From Nonomuraea harbinensis (lineage in GTDB: Bacteria; Actinomycetota; Actinomycetes; Streptosporangiales; Streptosporangiaceae), in NCBI RefSeq assembly GCF_019396385.1, contig NZ_JAHKRN010000047.1:1-64000 (forward strand): DNA of 64,000 nucleotides, in the 5' to 3' direction. Made by a program: the position numbers and the translations under genes. This document shows, piece after piece, positions 50,591 through 60,100 of the stretch. Below the pieces are notes generated by a model. The model had not been told where the DNA came from, made no database searches, and saw only the letters and a list, made by a program, of their open reading frames with translations. Within the stretch, counting starts at the first letter, position 1, and each line of letters starts with the position of its first letter.

Positions 50591-51061
50591 GTGCAGACCG
50601 AAATCGAGGTCGTACGCCCGGCCCCCGAGGTGATTATGCGAGTGACAGTGCCGGAGCACCCGTGCGCAGGTATCAAAGTGTGGCTGCTCAGCGAAGTCGG
50701 CAAGCGTGAGCTGGTTGCCGGGCTGGCGCGTAGAGAGCTTCGAGGGTGGATGGGTGACCACCAGGCCCTGGCCGACCTTCAGCTCATCGCATCCGAACTG
50801 GTGACGAACGCGATGGTTCACGGCGGCGGCCCCTGGGTGAGGATGAGCCTGATCGCGGTGGAGGAGAGGGAGAGGCGCTACTGGCGGTTGAGCGTCGTGG
50901 ATCCCGGCGTATCGGAGGGTGTTCCCCTGCCCTCGATGCCTGGCCCCGAGGAGACGAGAGGTAGGGGCCTGTGGGTTGTGGACGACCTCACCAACGGCTG
51001 CTGGGGCACCGACCGCACGCACATAGGCGAACGAGTCGTGTGGGCCCTCATACCGCGCTGA
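50591..51061 (+). CDS. ATP-binding protein, anti-sigma-factor-like (HATPase_c)
   Basis: 156 aa. The GHKL ATPase boxes are compact: LQLIASELVTNAMVHGGG (N box), SVVDPGVSEGVP (D-x-G box) and RGRGLWVVDDLTNGCWG (G2 box). This is the RsbW/SpoIIAB-like single domain common in Streptomyces next to XRE/DUF397 genes. The GTG start follows GAGGTGAGG at a normal distance; longer frames upstream have no support. It could inhibit a sigma factor or modulate the neighbouring regulator. Confidence 0.88.
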   Translation: MQTEIEVVRPAPEVIMRVTVPEHPCAGIKVWLLSEVGKRELVAGLARRELRGWMGDHQALADLQLIASELVTNAMVHGGGPWVRMSLIAVEERERRYWRLSVVDPGVSEGVPLPSMPGPEETRGRGLWVVDDLTNGCWGTDRTHIGERVVWALIPR

Positions 51062-51249
51062 CGCTTCACAGCGAGGTCAAGACCCGGCTGCGACGCCATG
51101 CTCGACCTCAGTCCGCGGGTTGACGTGTCGTCCAAGCTCCGTCCGCCTGACTGTGGACAGTTCGACATTGTCCCCAGAACCCCGTTCGGCCCGTTGGCGG
51201 GCATGCCGTGCGGATGATCCTGGCCTCCCCGATCACGAGGAGGCCGACC

Positions 51250-51900
51250 ATGAAGTCACGTACCCGTCTGATAGGGCTCGCTCTCGCCGGTGGGCTCGTC
51301 TCCGTGCCCGTCCCCGCCCACGCCGCCGCTCTGTGCCCCGCGCCGGGCAGCGGCTTCTTCGACCACCCGTCCCTGTGCCATCTCTCTCTGCCCGAGGTGA
51401 GCGGCTTGGGCGAGGCGGAGCGCGCCACGAAGCCAGACAGGGCCACCAGACCGGACACCGGCTCCAAGCCGGACACGGTCACCAGGCGCCTCAAGGGCGA
51501 GGTCGCGGCGGCCGCCGCCCTGGCGCGGATCGGCACCCCGTTCTCCTGGGGCGGCGGGTCCCGCTCCGGCCCCACCAGGGGCATCGGCAGGGGAGCCGCC
51601 ACCGTCGGCTTCGACTGCAGCGGCCTGACCATGTACGCATGGGGAAGGGCAGGGGTCCGGCTCGGTCACTACACCGGCACCCAGTTCCGGCAGGGGCGTC
51701 GCGTCCCCCTGTCCCGGCTCCGCTCGGGCGACCTGGTCTTCTTCGGCGGCGGGACGGGCGACCCCTCCCATGTCGGTCTCTACCTCCGGGCGGGTCTCAT
51801 GGTCCACGCCCCCAAGACCGGCGACGTGGTCAAGGTCGTCCGGTTCCTCCGCTCGCCCTACTTCGGGTCGGTCTACCGTGGCGCGGTGCGTCCGGGCTGA
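51250..51900 (+). CDS. Secreted NlpC/P60 endopeptidase
   Basis: 216 aa. A perfect AGGAGG lies 6 nt before the ATG. The signal peptide ends around AHAAA (residue 27). A basic linker with repeated KPD/RPD is followed by the NlpC/P60 domain (about 90-214), with catalytic Cys in VGFDCSGLTMYAWG and His in PSHVGLYL. The third catalytic position is in MVHAPKTGD. It should cut peptidoglycan stem peptides. The 3' end overlaps the convergent arginase-family gene by 28 bp. Confidence 0.9.
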   Translation: MKSRTRLIGLALAGGLVSVPVPAHAAALCPAPGSGFFDHPSLCHLSLPEVSGLGEAERATKPDRATRPDTGSKPDTVTRRLKGEVAAAAALARIGTPFSWGGGSRSGPTRGIGRGAATVGFDCSGLTMYAWGRAGVRLGHYTGTQFRQGRRVPLSRLRSGDLVFFGGGTGDPSHVGLYLRAGLMVHAPKTGDVVKVVRFLRSPYFGSVYRGAVRPG

Positions 51901-52829
51901 CCGGCACACGCCTCGACCAGCGCCTTCACCACGGGCGCGAGCACCTCCCGATCCTCGGGCCGGCCGGGCTCGTACTCGGTGATCCCGAGCCCGGCCACCT
52001 CGAACCGCTCGCCCAGAGCCGTCACCATGCGCACGAGTTCCTCCGGCAGGAACCCGCCCGGCACCGGGCTCCCCACGCTCCCGAACACCTCCGGCTCCAG
52101 CACATCGAGGTCGACATGCACGTAAACCACCGGGTCGCGGTCCTTCCCGGTATCCATGTCGTGCGCAAGCGGGCCGCTCGCGTCCCCCGGACCGGACGCG
52201 GGGAACCGGCCGGAGGAGCCGGTGCCCGGCAGACCCGCGGCCGTCACCGCCTGCACGAGCGCGTCCGGGTCGGCGGTCCTCACGTGCCCGACCCCGGCCT
52301 CGGCCACGAACGCGGCCTCGCCGGGGTCAAGATCCCGCACCCCGGCCAGCACCACCCGCCGGGGATCGACGCCGGGGTCGGCGGTCAGCCCTCGCGGCCC
52401 CTCGTCCACCAGCGCCCGCAGCACCATCCCGTGGAACGCCCCCGAAGGCGAGGACTCGGGAGTGTTCAGATCCCCGTGCGCGTCGAACCAGACCACGACC
52501 AGCCGATCTCCGTACGCGCGCCGCGCCGCCGCCACCGGCTCCAGCTCCACCCCGCAGTCGCCGCCCACGGTCACCACGAAACCGCCGCCGCTCCCCGCCG
52601 GCGCCTCCCGCGCCCGCGACGCGGTCACCACGAGACCGTCGCCTACCGCCGACAGCGCTTTCCGCACGCGCGACGCGGTCACCACGAGGTCGTCGTCCGC
52701 CTCGACCCGCACCCGCCTGTCCGCCGGCACCATCTCGCCCAGCAGTCGGGCCCCTGCCACCAGCCGCTCCGCCGTCGCCGCCCCGGACCCACGCCACTGC
52801 GGCACCTCGATGACCGTCACTCCACCCAC
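51873..52829 (-). CDS. Arginase/agmatinase-family protein
   Basis: 318 aa from GTG. Ureohydrolase metal motifs are present: VVTVGGDCGVELEP, VVWFDAHGDLNTPESSPSGAFHGM and VYVHVDLDVLEP. His is replaced by Cys in GGDxS/H-type position 1 (GGDC), as in many arginase-like proteins of unknown substrate. An N-terminal stretch contains an 18-residue repeat (DLVVTASRVRKALSAVGD, GLVVTASRAREAPAGSGG, then GFVVTVGG). It is encoded by a 54-bp tandem duplication that lengthens the protein just before the first metal motif. Confidence 0.85.
   Translation of the reverse strand: MGGVTVIEVPQWRGSGAATAERLVAGARLLGEMVPADRRVRVEADDDLVVTASRVRKALSAVGDGLVVTASRAREAPAGSGGGFVVTVGGDCGVELEPVAAARRAYGDRLVVVWFDAHGDLNTPESSPSGAFHGMVLRALVDEGPRGLTADPGVDPRRVVLAGVRDLDPGEAAFVAEAGVGHVRTADPDALVQAVTAAGLPGTGSSGRFPASGPGDASGPLAHDMDTGKDRDPVVYVHVDLDVLEPEVFGSVGSPVPGGFLPEELVRMVTALGERFEVAGLGITEYEPGRPEDREVLAPVVKALVEACAGQPGRTAPR
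52561..52722 (-). repeat. 54-bp tandem duplication inside the arginase-family gene
   Basis: Units at 52669-52722 and 52615-52668, plus a partly conserved third at 52561-52614, share CGACGCGGTCACCACGA-like sequence. They keep the reading frame (18 codons). The last copy encodes the genuine VVTVGGDC strand, so the other two look like duplicated upstream insertions. Confidence 0.7.
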
Positions 52830-52950
52830 GACGCATTCCTTCCATGAAGTCGCCGTCGATCAGATCGGGCGGCGACCGGCCTCCACTCCAGGATTCACGG
52901 CGGGCGGTCGTCGCGGCCACCGGGTATCCGCAGGAGTTGCGGGAGCAATC

Positions 52951-52969
52951 CTGGATATGTAATATCCAG
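52951..52969 (+). promoter_or_regulatory. Palindromic operator before the Rrf2 gene
   Basis: CTGGATAT-GTA-ATATCCAG, perfect 8-bp arms, ends 4 bp before the GTG start. The position would block a near-leaderless promoter whose -10 lies inside the palindrome. A related half-site CTATCCAG occurs just inside the start of the downstream MFS gene (about 53530). The Rrf2 protein is the likely ligand. Confidence 0.65.
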
Positions 52970-52973
52970 AATT

Positions 52974-53459
52974 GTGAAGGTGAGCGAGGGCGTGGAGTGG
53001 GCGCTGCACACGTGCCTCAACCTGACGTGGATCGAGGACGGCCGCCCCGTCCCGGCCGCGGTCCTGGCCGACTACTTCAAGCTGCCTCCGGCGTACCTCA
53101 ACAAGCAGTTGCAGGCGCTGGCGAGGTCGGGGATCGTGTCGTCGGTCTCCGGCCCGCGTGGCGGGTTCCAGCTCGCCCGCGACCCTCGGAAGATCACTGT
53201 GCTGGACGTGGTGGTGGCGATCGAGGGGCCGGAGGACGCGTTCCAGTGCGCCCAGATCCTGCGCGACGCCCCCGACGGCGAGCCGGGGATCGACTACCGG
53301 GAAACCTGCGTGATCTCCCAGGTCATGCGGAAGGCGGAGCTGCTCTGGCGGGCGGAGCTGGCCGCGCGGACTCTCGCCGACGTCAAGGCCACGGTCGAGT
53401 CGCGGTTCCCCGGCACGCCGAACGAGACCCGCCAGGGATTGCGAAGCCGGCGAGCTTGA
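52974..53459 (+). CDS. Rrf2-family transcriptional regulator
   Basis: 161 aa. The winged helix reads VSEGVEWALHTCLNL, LADYFKLPPAYLNKQLQALARSGIVSSVSGPRGGFQLARDP and ITVLDVVVAIEG. Only scattered Cys residues (FQCAQIL, RETCVIS) are present, not the three-Cys cluster motif of IscR/NsrR, so it is likely cluster-free, as in YwnA/SaiR-type sensors. It is followed by an MFS exporter and a RidA protein, probably in one regulated unit. Confidence 0.87.
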   Translation: MKVSEGVEWALHTCLNLTWIEDGRPVPAAVLADYFKLPPAYLNKQLQALARSGIVSSVSGPRGGFQLARDPRKITVLDVVVAIEGPEDAFQCAQILRDAPDGEPGIDYRETCVISQVMRKAELLWRAELAARTLADVKATVESRFPGTPNETRQGLRSRRA

Positions 53460-53522
53460 ATCCGCGCCCGCGAAAGGGAGGGGCTCCTCTCCCGAAGCGG
53501 CTTTCTTTGGAGAAAATCCTAG

Positions 53523-54710
53523 ATGTTTCCTATCCAGTTAAAGGAAAAGGTGCAAAGGTGGTCAGCGGTTTCGGCGGTGACGCTGGGGATCTTCGTGTTG
53601 ATGACCTCGGAGCTGCTTCCCGTGGGCCTGCTCACACCGATCGGCGAGGCACTGGACGTCTCGCCGGGCACGGCCGGGTTGATGGTCACCGTCCCAGGGC
53701 TCGTCGCCGGGCTGGCCGCCCCGCTGCTCACGGCGCGGGCCGGAACGGTGGACCGGAAGGTCATGCTGGCCGGGCTGATCGGGCTCATGGCGGTGGCGAA
53801 CCTGGTCTGCGCACTCGCCCCGCACGTCGCCGTCGTGCTGGTGGCACGGCTCGCCGTCGGGGTGAGCGTCGGAGGCTTCTGGGCCATCGCGGGCGGGCTC
53901 GCGGTCCGCTTGGTGCCGCCCGGACAGGTCGCCGCCGCGACCGCCGTGATCTTCGGTGGCGTCTCCACCGCGTCCGTGCTCGGCGTCCCGGCCGGGACGC
54001 TGATCGGTGAGCTGACCGGCTGGCGCGGCGGCTTCGCCGGCGTCGCGATCCTGGGGCTGGTGGCGCTGGCCGCTCTGCTGCTTCTGGTGCCTCGCCTGCC
54101 GGCGCAGCGCACGATCGGCCTGCCCGACCTGCCCGCCCTGCTGCGCGCGAACACGGGTGTCCGGATCGGCGTGATCGTCACCGCCCTGCTGATCACCGGG
54201 CACTTCGCCGCCTACACCTTCGCCCGCCCTCTGCTGCACGACCTCGCCGGGATCGACGACGGCTGGATCGGCGCGTTGCTGATGGCGTACGGGCTGGCGG
54301 GCGTCGTCGGCAACTTCCTCGCCGGCCACCGGGTACGCGCGCACCTGCGCGGCACGCTCGTCCTGATCGCCGCCGTCCTGTCCGCGGCCACTGCTCTGTT
54401 CGCGCTGACCGGGGGCCCGTTCGCGGGCACCGTCCTGCTCGTCGTCTGGGGACTGGCCTACGGCGGGGTGTCGGTGACCCTGCAGACCTGGATGCTCAAG
54501 GCCGCGCCCGAGATGACCGAGTCGGCGTCGTCGCTGTTCGTGGCGGCCTTCAACCTGTCCATCGCCTTCGGCGCCCTGCTCGGCGGGTTCACCGCTGACG
54601 GGGTCGCCGTCGCCGGTGTCCTGTGGGTGGCCTCCGGGCTGGCCCTGGCCGCCGCGCTCATCGTCGGCGTCAATCGGACGCGGCACATCCAGAAAGGAAC
54701 ACGATCATGA
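53523..54710 (+). CDS. MFS drug:H+ antiporter (DHA1-type)
   Basis: 395 aa, twelve predicted membrane helices. N-terminal FVLMTSELLPVGLLTPIGEAL is typical of the AraJ/YdhP-like DHA1 exporters. LTARAGTVDRKVML is the motif A loop, and VARLAVGVSVGGFWAIAGG follows. The stop overlaps the RidA start by 4 bp (ATGA). Downstream of the Rrf2 gene by 63 bp. The exported compound is unknown; electrophile or drug export is inferred from the regulator and RidA context. Confidence 0.88.
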   Translation: MFPIQLKEKVQRWSAVSAVTLGIFVLMTSELLPVGLLTPIGEALDVSPGTAGLMVTVPGLVAGLAAPLLTARAGTVDRKVMLAGLIGLMAVANLVCALAPHVAVVLVARLAVGVSVGGFWAIAGGLAVRLVPPGQVAAATAVIFGGVSTASVLGVPAGTLIGELTGWRGGFAGVAILGLVALAALLLLVPRLPAQRTIGLPDLPALLRANTGVRIGVIVTALLITGHFAAYTFARPLLHDLAGIDDGWIGALLMAYGLAGVVGNFLAGHRVRAHLRGTLVLIAAVLSAATALFALTGGPFAGTVLLVVWGLAYGGVSVTLQTWMLKAAPEMTESASSLFVAAFNLSIAFGALLGGFTADGVAVAGVLWVASGLALAAALIVGVNRTRHIQKGTRS

Positions 54711-55102
54711 AACCCACCATCATCAACCCCGACACGCTGCACGACCCCACCGGTTTCGGTTACAGCCACATCGCACGAGCCTCCGGGGACCTCGTCCTCA
54801 TCGCCGGACAGTACGCCTCCGGGCCCGACGGTCACGTGACCTCCGGCGACTTCGCCGAGCAGGTCAGGCAGTCGTTCGCGAACCTCGGCACCGCGCTCGC
54901 CGCGGCCGGGTCGGACTACGGCCACGTCGTTCAGATCCGGACGTACATCGTCGGCCACGACGCGGGCAAGCTGGACATCCTCCTGGAGGCCGTACGGGAG
55001 ATCTGGGGCGATCTGCCGCCCACGCAGTCGCTGATCGGAGTGGCCGCGCTCGCCCTGCCCGACATGCTGTTCGAGGTGGACGCCGTGGCGGTCGCCGGCT
55101 GA
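54707..55102 (+). CDS. RidA-family protein
   Basis: 131 aa. The YjgF/YER057c/UK114 pattern is present: IARASGDLVLIAGQYASGPDGHV, FANLGTALAAAGSDYGHVVQIRTYIV and the end block PTQSLIGVAALALPDMLFEVDAVAVA. The catalytic Arg of deaminating RidA, expected in an R-x-C/V pattern near the C-terminus, is not evident. It may therefore belong to a non-deaminase subgroup. It is translationally coupled to the MFS exporter. Confidence 0.88.
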   Translation: MKPTIINPDTLHDPTGFGYSHIARASGDLVLIAGQYASGPDGHVTSGDFAEQVRQSFANLGTALAAAGSDYGHVVQIRTYIVGHDAGKLDILLEAVREIWGDLPPTQSLIGVAALALPDMLFEVDAVAVAG

Positions 55103-55207
55103 GCGCCGTCCCGCAGGTGCGCGCCCCGTCCGGTACGCGGAGTGTGCGGGCGCGGATACGATCGAGTGTCCTCGACCCTCGCAGCGACGGAAGTGGCAGA
55201 AGATCTG

Positions 55208-56104
55208 ATGAGCTCGGTGACCGTACGGGTGCCCGCGAAGGTGAACGTGCAGCTCTCCGTCGGCCCGCTGCGGGAGGACGGCTTCCACGACCTGGTCAAC
55301 GTCTTCCACGCCGTGTCGATCTTCGACGAGGTGGTGGCCAGGGAGGCCCGCTCGATCACGGTCTCGGTGACCGGAGGCTGGGCGGCCGAGGTGCCGCTGC
55401 ACGACGGCAACCTGGCGGTCCGCGCGGCCCGTGCGCTGGCCGCGCGGGCGGGCCTCGATCGGGGCGCCGAGCTCGTCATCCACAAGACGATCCCGGTGGC
55501 GGGCGGCATGGCGGGCGGCAGCGCCGACGCGGCCGCCGCGCTGGTCGCCTGCGACGAGCTGTGGGGGCTCGGCCTGCCCCGCGAGGAGCTGATGGAGATC
55601 GGCGCCGAGCTGGGCAGCGACGTGCCGTTCTCGCTGATGGGCGGCACCGCGCTCGGCACGGGGCGCGGCGAGCGCCTGGCCCCGCTGTCCGTCGGCGGCC
55701 CCTTCCACTGGGTGTTCGCGGTCGCCGACACCGGGCTCAGCACCGCCCACGTCTACAAGGAGTGCGACCGCCTCAGGGAGGGCGCGCCCGTCCCCGAGCC
55801 CCGGCCCGACGCCGCGCTCCTGGCCGCGCTGCGCGACGGCGACGCCGCCGAGCTGGGCCGCCGCCTCGCCAACGACCTGGAGCCGGCCGCGCTCGCGCTC
55901 CACCCGCCGCTGGCCGACACCCTGCGCGCCGGCCGCGACGCGGGAGCCCTGGGCGCGATCGTCTCCGGCTCCGGCGCCACCTGCGCCTTCCTCGCCGGCG
56001 ACGCCGCGCACGCCGCGGAGCTGGCCCGCGCGCTCGCCACCACCCCGGGCACCCGCGCCGCCGTCGTCGCCGAAGGCCCCGCCCCGGGCGCCACCCTCGT
56101 CTGA
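55208..56104 (+). CDS. ispE: 4-diphosphocytidyl-2-C-methyl-D-erythritol kinase
   Basis: 298 aa GHMP kinase of the MEP isoprenoid pathway. VRVPAKVNVQLSVGPLREDGFHDLVNVFHAVSIFDEV is the IspE N-terminus. IPVAGGMAGGSADAAAALVA is the glycine-rich ATP motif, and ELGSDVPFSLMGGTALGTGRGE carries the catalytic Asp. IVSGSGATCAFLA is the third GHMP motif. In most actinobacteria ispE follows rsmA directly; here about 6 kb of accessory genes separate them. Confidence 0.95.
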   Translation: MSSVTVRVPAKVNVQLSVGPLREDGFHDLVNVFHAVSIFDEVVAREARSITVSVTGGWAAEVPLHDGNLAVRAARALAARAGLDRGAELVIHKTIPVAGGMAGGSADAAAALVACDELWGLGLPREELMEIGAELGSDVPFSLMGGTALGTGRGERLAPLSVGGPFHWVFAVADTGLSTAHVYKECDRLREGAPVPEPRPDAALLAALRDGDAAELGRRLANDLEPAALALHPPLADTLRAGRDAGALGAIVSGSGATCAFLAGDAAHAAELARALATTPGTRAAVVAEGPAPGATLV

Positions 56105-56183
56105 CCCGCGCCCGCGCACTCACCCCGACGTCCGTCCCGCGCCGGGCGGTGTGCTCGTCGCGAGCCGATACCCTGGGGATGCG

Positions 56184-57976
<1,793 letters not shown>

Positions 57977-57980
<4 letters not shown>

Positions 57981-58684
57981 CCGCCAGGGAGCGCCGCGGC
58001 GATGCCGTCAAGCAGGCGGTCCAGGCCGTACGCGAAGCGCTCGTCCGGGTCGGCGAGCTCACGCCCGCTCTCGGCGACCACCCGGGCGAACAACGGGTGG
58101 TCGCCGCTCTTGAGCAGCGTCTCCAGATAGGGGGCCTGGCGCGCCATCCACTGCTGCACGTCCAGGCCGGTGCGCCGTAGGGCCTCCAACTCGCCCATCT
58201 CCGCGGCCACGTACCCGTTGACGTAGGCGAACACCGACCCCACCAGGGCGAGCATGACGTCGATGCTCAGGCCCAGCCCGTCGACCACGGACAGGGCGCG
58301 CTCGAAGGTCCGCACGCCGTTGGGGCCGCTGGACTGCCGGGTGGCGGTCACCCGGGCCATCCACGGGTGCCGGTGCATCGCCTGGCGGCCCTGGATGGCC
58401 AGGGCGCGCAGGTCGGCCCGCCAGTCGCCGCTGGGGACGTCAGGCGGGAGGAACTCCGCCGAGACGGCGTCGACCATCAGGTCGATCACATCGTCCTTGC
58501 CGGAGACGTACCGGTAGAGCGACATCGTGCCGGAGCCGATCTCGGCGGCGAGGCGGCGCATGGAGATCGCGTCGAGCCCTTCGGCGTCGGCGACCCGCAG
58601 CGCGGCCTCGGTGAGCTGAGCCCTGCTGAAGGCGGGCCGAGGCCCCCGAGCGGGCCGCTCGGGCCGCATCCACACGTTTTCCAT
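57977..58684 (-). CDS. TetR-family repressor
   Basis: 235 aa. The N-terminal HTH reads AFSRAQLTEAALRVADAEGLDAISMRRLAAEIGSGTMSLYRYVSGKDDVIDLMVDAV. The C-terminal TetR_C-type ligand domain follows (residues about 95-230). The start is taken at the ATG next to the divergent promoter. It is divergent from the orphan AtpB gene with two matching operators in between, so it most likely represses both genes. The inducer is unknown. Confidence 0.9.
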
Positions 58685-58689
58685 ATTGC

Positions 58690-58728
58690 GTACACCGTAC
58701 CGGGCTGGAAAACTAGGTACACCGTACC
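58690..58728. promoter_or_regulatory. Two TetR operators between tetR and the atpB paralogue
   Basis: GTACACCGTAC occurs twice, at 58690-58700 and 58717-58727, in the same orientation with 27-bp period. The second is embedded in the better palindrome GGTAC-ACC-GTACC. The first sits 6 bp from the TetR start, the second 24 bp from the AtpB start. Confidence 0.65.
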
Positions 58729-58751
58729 CGGTTGTCCTCGAAGGAGCATGC

Positions 58752-59525
58752 ATGGCCGCCGCCCCCGACTTCCGTGCGCCGTCCCCGGACGACCTGTTCG
58801 AGTTTCCCGCGCTGTGGCAGGGGTGGGTGACCAAGCCGGTGCTGCTCGCCGTACTCGGCGCGCTGGCGGTGTGCGCGTTCGCCTGGGCGGCCTACTCCCG
58901 GCCCAAGCTGGTGCCGCGCGGGGTGCAGAACGTGGGCGAGTACGTCTACCTGTTCGTGCGCGACCAGATAGCCAGGCCGTTTTTAGGCCGGGCCGCCGAC
59001 CGCTGGATGCCGCTGCTGCTCAGCCTCTTCCTGCTGATCCTGGTCTGGAACCTGCTGGCGGTCGTCCCGCTGCTCCAGTTTCCCGTGACCGCGCGGGCGT
59101 CGTTCCCGTGGGTGCTGGCGATCGCCGTCTACCTGGTCAAGCTGTATGTGGCCTTCACCCGGCACGGGGTGTTCCGTTACCTCAAGGGCATGATGTTCCC
59201 GCCGGGGCTGCCCAGGGCCCTGGCGATCGTCCTGTACGCGCCGCTGGAGCTGGTCTACTTCTTCGTGACCGCGCCGTTCACGCATGCCGTGCGGCTGCTC
59301 GCAAACATGTTCGCCGGGCACACGCTGCTGGCGTTCTTCAGCGCCGTCGGGTTCTGGTTCCTGATCGAGCGGCCGACTCTGCCGGGTTTCGCCGTGGGCG
59401 TGCTCGGGGTGGCCATGACGATCGTGCTGACGGCGTTCGAGATCTTCATCCAGTTCCTGCAGGCCTACCTGTTCACCATGCTCGCCGCCATGTACGTCGG
59501 CTCGTCGCTGCGGCCCGAGCACTGA
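58752..59525 (+). CDS. atpB: Orphan F0F1 ATP synthase subunit a (AtpB paralogue)
   Basis: 257 aa, five to six membrane helices. The stator arginine is Arg181 in VRLLANMFAGHTLL. His190 and Glu230 (AFEIFIQFLQAYLFTML) occupy the positions that are Glu and His in E. coli, the swapped arrangement seen in many other a-subunits. Gln236 is also kept. The core for proton translocation therefore looks intact. AAGGAG precedes the ATG. No other atp gene is adjacent, so the housekeeping operon must be elsewhere. It is controlled from the divergent TetR promoter region. A role as an inducible, possibly inhibitor-resistant replacement subunit is an inference. Confidence 0.85.
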   Translation: MAAAPDFRAPSPDDLFEFPALWQGWVTKPVLLAVLGALAVCAFAWAAYSRPKLVPRGVQNVGEYVYLFVRDQIARPFLGRAADRWMPLLLSLFLLILVWNLLAVVPLLQFPVTARASFPWVLAIAVYLVKLYVAFTRHGVFRYLKGMMFPPGLPRALAIVLYAPLELVYFFVTAPFTHAVRLLANMFAGHTLLAFFSAVGFWFLIERPTLPGFAVGVLGVAMTIVLTAFEIFIQFLQAYLFTMLAAMYVGSSLRPEH

Positions 59526-59534
59526 CCTCCGCGA

Positions 59535-60032
59535 TCAGGTGTCGAAGGGCGCCAGCATCGTGCGCAGCAGCCCGGCCAGGGCGTGTTGCTGGTCCGCTTC
59601 CAGACTGCTGAGCAGCGTGTGCTCGCGCCTGATCAGGTCGGTGAAGGCGGCGTCGACGCGGGCGAGCCCGGCGTCGGTCAGGGAGACCAGGACGCCGCGG
59701 CGGTCCTCGGGGTCGGGACGGCGCCGTACGAGGCCCGCCTGGGCGAGGCGGTCTATGCGGTTGGTCATGGTGCCGGAGGTGACCAGGGTGGCGCGCAGCA
59801 GCGCGCCGGGGCTCAGCTCGTAGGGCTGTCCGGCCCGCCGCAGCGCGGTGAGCACGTCGAACTCCCAGGGCTCCAGCCCGTGCTCGGCGAACGCCGCGCG
59901 CCTGGCCCGGTCGAGGTGCTTGGCCAGGCGGGAGATCCGCGAGAGCACCTGCAGCGGCTCGACGTCGAGGTCGGGCCGCTCCGCCCGCCACGCCGCGACG
60001 AGCCGGTCGACCTCGTCCTGCGCTTCCGTCAT
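59535..60032 (-). CDS. MarR-family transcriptional regulator
   Basis: 165 aa. The winged helix includes LEPWEFDVLTALRRAGQPYELSPGALLRATLVTSGTMTNRIDRLAQAGLVRRRPDPEDRRGVLVSLTDAG (the MarR recognition helix and DxRxxxVxLT wing). The start is the ATG before TEAQDEVDRL. It is divergent from a methyltransferase/VOC gene pair, with a large inverted repeat between the starts. It probably represses itself and that pair. Confidence 0.9.
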   Translation of the reverse strand: MTEAQDEVDRLVAAWRAERPDLDVEPLQVLSRISRLAKHLDRARRAAFAEHGLEPWEFDVLTALRRAGQPYELSPGALLRATLVTSGTMTNRIDRLAQAGLVRRRPDPEDRRGVLVSLTDAGLARVDAAFTDLIRREHTLLSSLEADQQHALAGLLRTMLAPFDT

Positions 60033-60048
60033 GGCCCCGAGTGTACTG

Positions 60049-60097
60049 TCTTGACATCGAGATAAATAGCTCGATATCAATTATCTCTATGTCAAGA
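60049..60097. promoter_or_regulatory. Long inverted repeat operator between marR and methyltransferase
   Basis: Arms TCTTGACATCGAGATAA (60049-60065) and TTATCTCTATGTCAAGA (60081-60097) match at 16 of 17 positions, with a 15-nt spacer. Each arm starts with a TTGACA-like -35 facing inward. Both divergent promoters may therefore be embedded in the repeat, and one MarR operator could shut both. Confidence 0.65.
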
Positions 60098-60100
60098 GAT

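Noticed and set aside
51062..51249. c-di-AMP (ydaO-type) riboswitch before the NlpC/P60 gene
   Set aside because: The leader is under 190 bp and none of the conserved ydaO core strings could be recognised.
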